A stretch of DNA of 5,769 nt from Candidatus Cloacimonadota bacterium (GCA_012519465.1 JAAYQD010000119.1:1-5769), one strand, 5' to 3'; positions 1 to 5,769 are shown, numbered from the stretch's first letter. A program made the numbers and translations. Notes: generated from the letters alone by a model not told the origin.

Positions 1-189
1 AACCATCAGGGAATCGGCCTTTTGGAGATTCAGCCTGTCATAGCCATCCGGCAGATTCCAATTGAGAATCAAGGCCTCGCCTTTATCCCAAGGTTTATCG
101 CTGATGGTAAAGCTGGACGTGGTATTTGCCCACAGCATTGCCGATTGCAAAAGCAATAAGACAATCAACAAGTAATAGATATGCTTCAT
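1..189 (-). CDS. Exported protein of unknown function, N-terminal part only (cut by left edge)
   Basis: The gene starts at an ATG (187-189) and runs open for 63 codons to the window edge, so its C-terminal part is missing. The first 21 residues (MKHIYYLLIVLLLLQSAMLW plus A) form a Sec-type signal peptide: a short basic N-end, a leucine-rich core and a likely cleavage after Ala21. The mature part begins with Asn-Thr-Thr and contains PWDKGEALILNWNLPDGYD, whose W-x-L-P spacing resembles the first strands of a fibronectin type III or similar beta-sandwich domain. That resemblance is an inference from a short stretch. A Shine-Dalgarno AGAGG (196-200) sits six bases before the ATG. It lies 47 bases after the lipoprotein gene on the same strand, so the two are probably co-transcribed. 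Function is not known. It is too short to be listed among uninterrupted long ORFs but is well supported by its RBS and signal peptide. Confidence 0.75.
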   Translation of the reverse strand, partial: MKHIYYLLIVLLLLQSAMLWANTTSSFTISDKPWDKGEALILNWNLPDGYDRLNLQKADSLMV

Positions 190-236
190 TGGCTACCTCT
201 TTGCCGGTGGTGAAATATGGTGTAAGGAAGGGTTGT

Positions 237-1040
237 TCATTGTTGGAAGATGCTCTTAAGCTGGGCACTGGCTTCCTGGAGTTCTGTAAGCTGCTCAGCT
301 GTGTAATTGGTGTTGGTATCTGATAGTATGATCTGGTGAATTTGGGTGAGGAGAGGCAGGGTTTGAGTGAAAAAGGGAGCTTCTGTGAATGCGGGATCTT
401 GCATCAATTCGAGGTTTGACAAGAGGGAATTGAGCGCCTCATGCTGGTGCAGCACCACAGTGGCACCAGCCTGATAATCCTCCAGAAGATGGGTGCTGAT
501 ACGATTTATGCCCTGCATCCAAGTTCCCAGATTATAAAGAGTGTACAGCTCATATTCCTCATTTTGCCTGAGGCTGTCTGCCACCATCTTGGTAAAGCCA
601 TCAAAATACGTCTCCAGTCTGGACCAGTTGGAGGCTTTCAGAAGTTCCTTCATGTCTGTATCCAGCGTCTTGGTATCTATATCCAGCTTCAGCGTCTTTG
701 GGGAGGCAAGCATGACCTTCGAAAGCTGGGTGGCACGGGCTTTGTTGTTTGTTTTGCAAGCCAAGAGGGCGTCATAATACTGCACACCCAAGGCAAAGGC
801 AATGTGAGAGGCTTGCGGTTTGCCCAGGTAATCTTCGATAGATGCCAGCGCTGTGTATTCTTTGGGGGAAAGGGATGTAAAACTGCGCAAGAGCTCCTTG
901 CCGCTGGGGAGCGGGGCAAAGGCGGCAATCTGATCCTTCAAGGATTTATCAGGCAGGTTGCGAGAGCTCCTGCTGCATTTGCAGGCATTGGTGCCCACAA
1001 GAAGAGCAAGAGCAGTTAAAAACAAAAATATCTTTTTCAT
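237..1040 (-). CDS. Putative helix-rich lipoprotein, unrecognised family
   Basis: This encodes a 267-residue protein that I do not recognise. The N-terminus is a lipoprotein-type signal: Lys2-Lys3, a hydrophobic core to about residue 16, then Thr17-Asn18-Ala19-Cys20. The lipobox is imperfect because position -3 is Thr rather than Leu or Val. Cys20 is followed closely by Cys22 and a basic, polar tether (KCSRSSRNLPDK). The rest is soluble and looks mainly alpha-helical, with many Leu, Ala, Gln and Glu residues, no further membrane segment and no obvious catalytic motif. Repeated aromatic and leucine helices such as the one around YELYTLYNLGTWMQGINRIS suggest a TPR-like or helical-bundle scaffold, but no clear 34-residue repeat is visible. 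The ATG start is preceded by AGGA (1047-1050) six bases upstream. The downstream neighbour is another exported protein, so a shared envelope role is plausible. I infer anchoring in the outer or inner membrane facing the periplasm. Confidence 0.8.
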   Translation of the reverse strand: MKKIFLFLTALALLVGTNACKCSRSSRNLPDKSLKDQIAAFAPLPSGKELLRSFTSLSPKEYTALASIEDYLGKPQASHIAFALGVQYYDALLACKTNNKARATQLSKVMLASPKTLKLDIDTKTLDTDMKELLKASNWSRLETYFDGFTKMVADSLRQNEEYELYTLYNLGTWMQGINRISTHLLEDYQAGATVVLHQHEALNSLLSNLELMQDPAFTEAPFFTQTLPLLTQIHQIILSDTNTNYTAEQLTELQEASAQLKSIFQQ

Positions 1041-1081
1041 ATAGATTCCTATTTGGTGTGAGGCATTCAGCTAAAACACCT

Positions 1082-1109
1082 CTTATGCAGCACCATCACT
1101 GGATATCAA
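1082..1109 (-). promoter_or_regulatory. Weak sigma70-like promoter candidate for the lipoprotein gene
   Basis: On the minus strand TTGATA (1104-1109) and CATAAG (1082-1087) are separated by 16 bases, matching the -35 consensus at five of six positions and the -10 consensus at four of six. The -10 lies about 41 bases before the ATG at 1040. The 159-base gap (1041-1199) between the DUF2851 stop and this gene is the largest in the window and otherwise shows no hairpin terminator. It also holds two copies of ATTGACA on the minus strand (1154-1160 and 1177-1183), neither with a good -10 partner. The assignment is only by consensus. Confidence 0.25.
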
Positions 1110-1199
1110 GAGGATGGGAGGCTGTGAATAAGGTTTTTTGATCACCATATTACTGTCAATCATTATTTTGAAGGGATGTCAATTGGAATAAGCATAAAA

Positions 1200-2495
1200 T
1201 CAGAGTGTGCGCAGCTTCCGGCATTCATCACAGTAATGAAACTGGCAATAGCGTTGGTGCAATTCAATGAGTGCCTGTTGATAGATGGCATGGGAATTGA
1301 TCAGCTTTTGGTAAGACGGATCTATGTGGCTGACCATGCTGCGTGTGAGGTGGTTTTCAGCCAAACCGCCATAGTTTTGAAAGGCAGTGCTTACCTGAGA
1401 GAGTAAATCCTGATCGCTGGTCTTTTGTGCCCATAGATAAAAGATGGGCTGGCAGATATTGATATAGATGTTATTGAGCACACCTTTCCCAGGACGTGGC
1501 AGGGCTTCGGCACCGGGGAGGGTGGTATTTACAAACATCTCCAAGAATGCCTTTTCTATGGTCTTCTGCGGAAGACGGGGATGCAATAGGTTTAAGAGAG
1601 ACGCCATCAAGCCATCCTCTCCATAGCGCAACACCATGGGCAGGCTGGCAATCAATCTATAAATGGGATGGTTGGCAGGGCGTATCCTGAATAGCTGCCA
1701 ATCGATATCCAAACTGGTTGCGTATTTATTCTGATGCTCCCAGCTTGATTGCAATGTCTGATACATCTCTGGCGGGATCAGCTTGGAAGAGCGTTTCAAG
1801 AGTCCACTTGCCATGCTGAGGATGGATAGTATCTCCACAGCCTGCAATCCATCCCGGCGCCATTCCAAGAGCAGAGAAAGGGGCAAAGCCTGAGCCAGGG
1901 AGAGCATGGCAGTCTTGTTTTTGTCATAACCCATGGCTTCCAGGATGCCTTCATACATAATCTGATCAAAATCGCTAAACATCAGGCTGGCATTAAAGCG
2001 GCGCACCTTGCCCTGCAAACGCTGCATGCCAATGTTCTTCAGCGTCATCTGCAACCTGTCTTTATCCAATGCGGAGAGAAGGTCACAATAGCTTGGACGC
2101 GAAAGGGGCAGGCGAGGCTGATGCTCTTGCAGCAGCTTCCCGATATCCTCGCTGAGTTGGTGTTGCAGCTCCAGAATCTCAATTCTATCGCCGTTTTCCT
2201 TGATGGTGAGATCACGGGAAGTATTATGCTTATAAACCACGTGCAGGATCACATTGTTATAATAGGGGTCTTCAGAATGGTTGTGAGCATGCCAATCGCT
2301 GGTCTGCTGATGAATCTCCACATCTCCTCGCAGCGCCTGGGAATCCATCACCATGCCACTGCCCAAAAAGTCTGGACCTCTATTGGTATTGTATTGACCG
2401 GAGTAGGAGATGCGCAGGCGTTTGCCACTTACGGTGGTAAGCTGCAGATTCAGGTGCGAGCCATCCCAGATATGATGGAGAAACTTTTCATCCAT
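1200..2495 (-). CDS. DUF2851 family protein
   Basis: This 431-residue protein belongs to the DUF2851 family (uncharacterised, known mainly from the Bacteroidota/FCB group). The family signature is clear near the N-terminus: GQYNTNRGPDF (residues 33-43), then GDVEIH (57-62), a Trp68-His69 with His71 and His73, and DPYYNNVILHVVY (76-88). The middle is helical with Arg and Leu-rich segments, and a conserved-looking GVLNNIYIN stretch lies in the last third. The C-terminus carries Cys417, Cys422 and Cys425 (C-x4-C-x2-C), able to bind a metal or Fe-S cluster. No signal peptide or membrane segment is seen, so it is probably cytoplasmic. I chose the ATG at 2493-2495: it shares its A with the mtgA stop (TGATG) and has GAGG eight bases upstream. 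A TTG one codon earlier (2496-2498) would add only one residue. Translation is probably coupled to mtgA. Function is unknown; a nuclease-like fold is discussed as a finding. Confidence 0.93.
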   Translation of the reverse strand: MDEKFLHHIWDGSHLNLQLTTVSGKRLRISYSGQYNTNRGPDFLGSGMVMDSQALRGDVEIHQQTSDWHAHNHSEDPYYNNVILHVVYKHNTSRDLTIKENGDRIEILELQHQLSEDIGKLLQEHQPRLPLSRPSYCDLLSALDKDRLQMTLKNIGMQRLQGKVRRFNASLMFSDFDQIMYEGILEAMGYDKNKTAMLSLAQALPLSLLLEWRRDGLQAVEILSILSMASGLLKRSSKLIPPEMYQTLQSSWEHQNKYATSLDIDWQLFRIRPANHPIYRLIASLPMVLRYGEDGLMASLLNLLHPRLPQKTIEKAFLEMFVNTTLPGAEALPRPGKGVLNNIYINICQPIFYLWAQKTSDQDLLSQVSTAFQNYGGLAENHLTRSMVSHIDPSYQKLINSHAIYQQALIELHQRYCQFHYCDECRKLRTL

Positions 2496-3190
2496 CAATA
2501 ATACCTCACCAGCATGTTATAACGTTGCCGTGCGGAAGGGGAGAGGTGATAGGTCTGCGGGCTATATTTGATGGGGCTACTGAGGATGGATACCAGTTTG
2601 CGGGATTGATCACGGCTGATTCTCTTGCAGCTGCGCCCATAATAGTGCAGGGAGGCAGTCTCAATGCCATAAATCCCCTTGCCCCATTCCACATAGTTCA
2701 TATACAGCTCCAGCATCCTGCGCTTGCTGAGCGTGATCTCCATGATAATGGTCACCTGGGCTTCCAGATATTTACGCAGATAGTTGCGGTCTGTATTCAG
2801 GAAGATGGTGCGTGCCAATTGGTTGCTGATGGTGCTGGCTCCAAACCTGATCTTACCTGCTTTCTTATTACGTTCTCGCGCCTTCTTAATCTCGCCAAAT
2901 TCAAAGCCAAAGTGCTTGTAATAATTGGCATCCTCCACGCCAATCACCATATTCACCGTGGAGGAAGGGATATGCTCCAGCTCTATAAATTGCCTTTTTT
3001 GCCAATCGAATCCATTGATCAGATAACGCTGCAGCATCAAAGGGGTGATGGGTGGATTGATGAAGTTATAAAGAAGTGAAAAGAAGGCGATGATGCCCCA
3101 GAAAACACAGTGTGTAAAGAATACAAAGCGAAGAAGCCTGACCAGCCAGGACCTTTGCTTTTTGCCCTTTTTAGAGCCTTTCGCTCCCAA
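2495..3190 (-). CDS. mtgA: Monofunctional biosynthetic peptidoglycan glycosyltransferase (GT51)
   Basis: MtgA polymerises lipid II into glycan strands at the outer face of the inner membrane, without a transpeptidase domain. The 231 residues fit the family length. A lysine-rich cytoplasmic tail (residues 1-21) precedes one membrane anchor (about 22-44). The GT51 motifs follow in order: VEDANYYKHFGF with catalytic Glu86, RFGASTISNQLARTIFL (115-131), RKYLEA (139-144), then the helix with the second catalytic Glu151, and ELYMNYVEWGKGIYGIETAS (161-180). The NKKAGKI insert before GASTISNQ is like that of E. coli MtgA rather than class A PBPs. The start is a TTG (3188-3190), supported by GGAGGAG five bases upstream; the next Met is residue 52, beyond the anchor, and an in-frame stop lies shortly upstream. 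The gene follows rpsT by 69 bases and overlaps the DUF2851 start. No class A PBP penicillin-binding domain is present, so this is not a truncated PBP1. Confidence 0.95.
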   Translation of the reverse strand: MGAKGSKKGKKQRSWLVRLLRFVFFTHCVFWGIIAFFSLLYNFINPPITPLMLQRYLINGFDWQKRQFIELEHIPSSTVNMVIGVEDANYYKHFGFEFGEIKKARERNKKAGKIRFGASTISNQLARTIFLNTDRNYLRKYLEAQVTIIMEITLSKRRMLELYMNYVEWGKGIYGIETASLHYYGRSCKRISRDQSRKLVSILSSPIKYSPQTYHLSPSARQRYNMLVRYY

Positions 3191-3195
3191 GATAA

Positions 3196-3202
3196 CTCCT
3201 CC
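3196..3202 (-). promoter_or_regulatory. Strong Shine-Dalgarno that fixes the mtgA TTG start
   Basis: The minus strand reads GGAGGAG, then TTATC, then the TTG initiator at 3190. This is the strongest Shine-Dalgarno match in the window and may offset the weak start codon. Its first bases overlap the 3' arm of the inverted repeat at 3201-3232. Confidence 0.8.
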
Positions 3203-3232
3203 AGGCCAACCCCCCTTAGGTAGTCAGCCTGG
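3201..3232 (-). repeat. Inverted repeat (stem-loop) in the mtgA leader
   Basis: On the minus strand CCAGGC (3227-3232) and GCCTGG (3201-3206) form a perfect six-base-pair stem around a 20-base interval. Partial extra pairing is possible inside (CTACC against GGTTG, one mismatch). No T-run follows, so it is not an ordinary intrinsic terminator of rpsT. The 3' arm abuts and slightly overlaps the mtgA Shine-Dalgarno, so it could modulate mtgA translation or stabilise processed mRNA ends. Pairing is visible in the sequence; a role is inferred. Confidence 0.4.
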
Positions 3233-3236
3233 AAAT

Positions 3237-3242
3237 ATTATA
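3237..3242 (-). promoter_or_regulatory. Possible -10 element upstream of mtgA
   Basis: A perfect TATAAT lies on the minus strand 18 bases after the rpsT stop codon and about 46 bases before the mtgA start. The hexamer 17 bases upstream is GAATAA, which is a poor -35 and falls in the rpsT stop region, and no TG extension precedes the -10. An internal promoter for mtgA is possible, but an AT-rich spacer would give such a hexamer by chance. Confidence 0.2.
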
Positions 3243-3259
3243 AGCTAAAAACCAAACCC

Positions 3260-3526
3260 TTATTCAGCGGGAGTGGCTTCTTTATTCACATAAGCAGCGA
3301 TGCGGGCTTTGCGGCGGGAGGCGGTACGTTTGTGTATCACACCCTTTTTGACGGCTTTATCCAGCTGGGAATAAATCTGATCCAAAAGCGCTTGCTTTTC
3401 CTCTATGGGCATATCAGTGTGAATCTTCTTGGAAAGCGTATGAATGGTGCGCTTTACAAAGTTATTACGGGCATTCCTTTTTGCATCGGTTACCAAACGC
3501 TTTTTAGCGGATGCATTCTTGGCCAT
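3260..3526 (-). CDS. rpsT: 30S ribosomal protein S20
   Basis: S20 is a small basic primary 16S rRNA-binding protein that helps assemble the body of the 30S subunit. The 88-residue length is typical. Hallmarks are the basic N-terminal helix MAKNASAKKRLVTDAKRNAR with NFVKRTIHTLSKKI after it, and the C-terminal KAVKKGVIHKRTASRRKARIAAYV, matching the family's KKG-IH-x-TA-R-K-R core. The ATG start has GAGGT six to seven bases upstream (AAGAGGTAAAC before ATG). It is preceded by a 112-base gap after the glycosyltransferase gene, so it may begin a transcription unit with mtgA and the DUF2851 gene downstream. S20 autoregulates its own translation in E. coli; whether that holds here cannot be judged. 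Confidence 0.97.
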   Translation of the reverse strand: MAKNASAKKRLVTDAKRNARNNFVKRTIHTLSKKIHTDMPIEEKQALLDQIYSQLDKAVKKGVIHKRTASRRKARIAAYVNKEATPAE

Positions 3527-3550
3527 GTTTACCTCTTTTGATTATTAATC

Positions 3551-3604
3551 TTATTTATTATTGATAGCGTGATGCGTTTGCAATCTCATTACCATTTGTG
3601 CCAT
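3551..3604 (-). CDS. Possible 17-codon upstream ORF in the rpsT leader
   Basis: An ATG at 3602-3604 opens a frame of 17 codons (MAQMVMRLQTHHAINNK) that ends at TAA 24 bases before the rpsT ATG. A purine-rich GAGAGGG (3613-3619) lies eight bases upstream of the ATG, so a ribosome could load here. Translation would need a transcript starting upstream of 3604, for example read-through from the glycosyltransferase genes. If the TTGACA promoter is used, the first ATG would be lost, leaving at most in-frame ATGs at 3593-3595 or 3587-3589. The peptide resembles no known leader. It is short enough to be chance. Confidence 0.2.
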   Translation of the reverse strand: MAQMVMRLQTHHAINNK

Positions 3605-3630
3605 AACTGTATCCCTCTCTTTTTTGTCAA
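3601..3630 (-). promoter_or_regulatory. Candidate rpsT promoter
   Basis: A perfect TTGACA lies on the minus strand at 3625-3630, nine bases after the stop of the glycosyltransferase gene, with an 18-base spacer to TTATGG (3601-3606), a poor -10. The next frame, TATGGC, has a 19-base spacer. Transcription from here would give rpsT an AT-rich leader of roughly 65-70 bases. The -35 match and the position in the longest gap before a highly expressed gene support it; the weak -10 counts against. The same bases also carry the start of a possible 17-codon ORF. Confidence 0.4.
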
Positions 3631-3638
3631 CAATAATC

Positions 3639-4910
3639 TTAAGAATTCAGCATTTTGAGCAGCAGCTGGGATTGGAAATCTGAACTTAATTCAGATGCAT
3701 CCTGCTTTTCCAAAAAGGGAAGCCCCGCCATAGATTGCTGGTATTGATGGTTTAACCATTCTTGCGCTTCCTTTATCTGCCCCTCATCCACACAGATGCC
3801 TCCCTGATATTTATCAATCAATATTTCCGCCTCTGATCCACGTGGTCCAATAGCCAAGATAGGTGCCTCCATCGCCAAATACTCATACAGTTTGGTGGTG
3901 ATCATACCCTCAAAGCCCGGATAGTGATTAATGAGCACAACCAACACTTGTGAGGATGCCATTTTGCCAAGGGCTTCCTGATGGCTCACAAAAGGAATCA
4001 GCTCCCATTTATCGCCCAACGCTTCTGAGAGTATCTGCCTTTGTGCATCATTCAACCGGCTGCCCACAAAGCTAAGCTTAAACCCCGGCTTATCTGCTAA
4101 AGGACGCACTATCTTTGCCAATACAGCCAAATCCTGCCCTTCCGTCACCTGCCCAATATAGCTAATGGTAAAATCACCCTTATCGTGCGTAAGAGACATA
4201 TCTTTCGCCCTTGCCACTGCCTGTTCATCAAAACCGTTGCGCAGGAGTGTCTTCTTACCCTCTGGGAGGTTTTCCATGAGGTGCTGCGAGATCACCAGGT
4301 TCAGATCGGCAGTTTTGCATACCTTCTTTTCCAGATGCCTGTGCAGAGCCCTTCCCATCAAGGATGGCGGATTGAGCTGCAGATAGTAAACTCCCGTCCA
4401 AGGATCACGCCAATCGGCAATCCAACGCAGATTAAACGCCTTCTTCAGCCTGATGCCTGCCAGATGATTGGAATGTGGTGGTCCGGTGGTAATCACCGTC
4501 TTTATACCCTGATTATGGATTATCTGCCTTGCCTTACGATATGCTGAAGGCATCCAGAAGATACGAATATCAGGGATAATGAGATTGAGCCGTACCCAAA
4601 TCAACAATCTTTGCAAGAGGGGGGAATCTTTGCCCACCGTCAAAGAACCGTGAGGCAGTTTTGCTTTATTACCAAACAAAAACCGCCATAGCTTGGATAG
4701 TGCAGGTGCTTTGGTGCGATACACGCGGATGGATGGAGGCAGATCTTCCAGGAGGGTTTCATCCAAAAATGGATAATCCGCACCATCAGCAGTTATCACG
4801 CTCACGTCCCAGCCCGCCTTCACCAGATGAGGCAACAGCCTATGCCAGCGCTGCACCGGTGCACCTCCACAGGGAGGGAAATAGTAGCTGATCAATAGTA
4901 GCTTCTTCAC
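3639..4910 (-). CDS. GT4-like glycosyltransferase (GT-B fold)
   Basis: This 423-residue protein probably transfers a sugar from a nucleotide donor onto a lipid-linked or surface polysaccharide acceptor at the cytoplasmic face of the membrane. The N-terminal Rossmann domain starts with LLLISYYFPPCGGAPVQR (residues 4-21), a glycine-rich acceptor loop. TTGPPHSNHLAG (141-152) and ADWRDPW (165-171) are hallmarks of this GT4 subgroup. The C-terminal donor domain includes TISYIGQ, a KLYEYLA segment (340-346) and PILAIGPRGSEAE. There is no signal peptide or membrane segment. I chose the GTG start at 4908-4910 because it overlaps the upstream TGA as GTGA and places the protein directly at the first beta-strand; the TTG at 4940 would add ten unlikely residues inside the previous gene. 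The Shine-Dalgarno is weak, consistent with coupling. Acceptor and donor sugar cannot be told. The stop lies 112 bases before rpsT, with no hairpin terminator visible. Confidence 0.88.
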   Translation of the reverse strand: MKKLLLISYYFPPCGGAPVQRWHRLLPHLVKAGWDVSVITADGADYPFLDETLLEDLPPSIRVYRTKAPALSKLWRFLFGNKAKLPHGSLTVGKDSPLLQRLLIWVRLNLIIPDIRIFWMPSAYRKARQIIHNQGIKTVITTGPPHSNHLAGIRLKKAFNLRWIADWRDPWTGVYYLQLNPPSLMGRALHRHLEKKVCKTADLNLVISQHLMENLPEGKKTLLRNGFDEQAVARAKDMSLTHDKGDFTISYIGQVTEGQDLAVLAKIVRPLADKPGFKLSFVGSRLNDAQRQILSEALGDKWELIPFVSHQEALGKMASSQVLVVLINHYPGFEGMITTKLYEYLAMEAPILAIGPRGSEAEILIDKYQGGICVDEGQIKEAQEWLNHQYQQSMAGLPFLEKQDASELSSDFQSQLLLKMLNS

Positions 4911-5769
4911 TCCAACACCAGTTCTGCCAGTTTCTGCCAAGTATATTCCTTCGCCTTTTCCACCACCTCCGGATGCATCTTGTCATACATAACCATATCA
5001 AAATACTGCACGATGGCAGCCGCCAATGCTTCCGGACTTGGTTCCGGATTGGCGTCCACCATCAAGCCACTGCGGTTCTCATCGATATACTGCGCCATCC
5101 CTGGCAAACGCGAAGCCAATACAGGCAATCCAAAAGCATAGGCAAGGGCGATTATCCCGCTTTGGGTGGCATCTCGATATGGCAACACACAGAGGCTGGC
5201 GCGCTGAAAGAACACCGCTACATCCGCATCCGGAACAAACTGTAAATACGGCTCCACGTTGCCCTGTATATCCAGCTCATGGATCAGGTTCAGATACTCT
5301 TCATCCGAGCCATACACCTCACCTGCTATCAGTAGCTTCAGCTGCGGCAATTCAGCTTTGGCAATTGCCACCGCCTTCAGGAGAATATCCAAGCCCTTAT
5401 AACGCTTGATCAGCCCAAAAAAGAGCATGGTAAAGGGCTCCCGCTTCGTCTCCTCAGATTCGTAGTCCAGATACTTGTCATAGATGGGATGAAAGCCCAG
5501 GCGCGCCTTGCGGGCGATGTGGTTGGGCATCTTGCTCTTCAATTCATCAAACACGGTTTGCGAGAGGCACACGCTCATCTGACATTGAGTCAGCAGCAGC
5601 CGGGCAAAGGTCTTTGCCCCCGGCATCCTTTCATGGGGGAGTAGGTTGTGCACCAAGGCGATCTTGCGCAATTGGGGCAGTTTTTTACAGATATGGATGT
5701 AGGAGGGGGCGAAAAAGGGCAAAAAATAGGAGATGATAAGGATATCCGGAGCATACTTTTTTGTTGCCT
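4907..5769 (-). CDS. GT4-like glycosyltransferase, 5' end beyond window
   Basis: The frame stays open to the right edge, so the N-terminus is missing and 286 residues are visible. A TTG at 5720-5722 could be taken as a start, but the sequence before it continues sensible protein (APDILIISYFLPFFAPSYIH), matching the N-domain beta-strand of this family, so the true start lies outside. Recognisable parts are KIALVHNLLPHE, GFHPIYDKY in the interdomain linker, the donor-domain strand LFFGLIKRYKGLD (about residues 115-127 of the visible part), and LPYRDATQSGIIALAYAFG (195-213) before LPVLAS. The usual GT4 E-x7-E acidic pair is replaced here (Ala and Leu at the aligned positions), which fits a subgroup with a conserved ATQSG loop rather than decay. 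It probably uses a nucleotide sugar in polysaccharide synthesis and is translationally coupled to the next glycosyltransferase through GTGA. Confidence 0.9.
   Translation of the reverse strand, partial: ATKKYAPDILIISYFLPFFAPSYIHICKKLPQLRKIALVHNLLPHERMPGAKTFARLLLTQCQMSVCLSQTVFDELKSKMPNHIARKARLGFHPIYDKYLDYESEETKREPFTMLFFGLIKRYKGLDILLKAVAIAKAELPQLKLLIAGEVYGSDEEYLNLIHELDIQGNVEPYLQFVPDADVAVFFQRASLCVLPYRDATQSGIIALAYAFGLPVLASRLPGMAQYIDENRSGLMVDANPEPSPEALAAAIVQYFDMVMYDKMHPEVVEKAKEYTWQKLAELVLE

Noticed and set aside
441..1019. Long plus-strand frame (192 residues) opposite the lipoprotein gene
   Set aside because: It is antisense to a gene with signal peptide and RBS, its translation shows no motif or sensible composition, and no ribosome site precedes it.
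1079..1147. Minus-strand 21-22 codon frame beginning ATGGTGATC in the gap before the lipoprotein gene
   Set aside because: No Shine-Dalgarno precedes it and the peptide has no recognisable feature.
2121..2501. Plus-strand frame of 126 residues opposite the DUF2851 signature region
   Set aside because: Antisense shadow of a conserved domain.
2525..3079. Long plus-strand frame (184 residues) opposite mtgA
   Set aside because: It mirrors the GT51 coding sequence, whose motifs are unambiguous.
3201..3232. Inverted repeat as an intrinsic terminator for rpsT
   Set aside because: No T-run follows the 3' arm; instead the mtgA Shine-Dalgarno follows directly.
5026..5409. Plus-strand frame of 127 residues opposite the truncated glycosyltransferase
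   Set aside because: Composition rich in His, Pro and Ser is typical of an antisense shadow; the opposite strand holds clear GT motifs.
5720..5722. TTG as the true start of the right-hand glycosyltransferase
   Set aside because: The frame continues upstream to the window edge with sequence matching the N-domain strand of the family, so the gene is truncated by the window.

Overview
The window is a stretch of bacterial chromosome in which every supported gene reads on the minus strand, so transcription runs from the right edge (5769) towards position 1. It holds seven protein-coding genes, two of them cut by the window edges. No RNA genes, mobile elements, CRISPR arrays or long repeats were seen, and no gene-free stretch exceeds about 160 bases. 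Base composition is moderate. Most starts carry clear Shine-Dalgarno sequences (GAGGT, AGAGG, GGAGGAG), which argues against typical Bacteroidia, where such sites are rare. A DUF2851 protein beside an MtgA-type transglycosylase, with lipoproteins and a Gram-negative style envelope, suggests the FCB group. Candidatus Cloacimonadota is my best guess, by inference only.

Layout in transcription order. (1) Positions 5769 to 3639 hold two GT4-like glycosyltransferases joined by a GTGA stop/start overlap. The first is truncated at its 5' end by the window edge. They look like the tail of a surface polysaccharide operon. (2) Positions 3638 to 3527 form a 112-base AT-rich gap with a possible promoter or, alternatively, a 17-codon upstream ORF. 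(3) Positions 3526 to 1200 hold rpsT (ribosomal protein S20), then mtgA with a TTG start behind a strong Shine-Dalgarno and a hairpin, then a DUF2851 gene coupled to mtgA by a TGATG overlap. (4) Positions 1199 to 1041 are non-coding with a weak promoter candidate. (5) Positions 1040 to 1 hold an unrecognised helix-rich lipoprotein and, 47 bases further on, the start of an exported protein that leaves the window.

Functionally the region is mostly about the cell envelope: glycan assembly, peptidoglycan polymerisation and two exported proteins, with one translation gene (rpsT) embedded. The least understood pieces are the DUF2851 protein, which has a nuclease-like motif arrangement and a C-terminal cysteine cluster, the lipoprotein, and the rpsT and mtgA leaders. 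I did not find a convincing wholly new multi-gene system. Several start codons differ from what a longest-ORF call would give, and these are corrected below.
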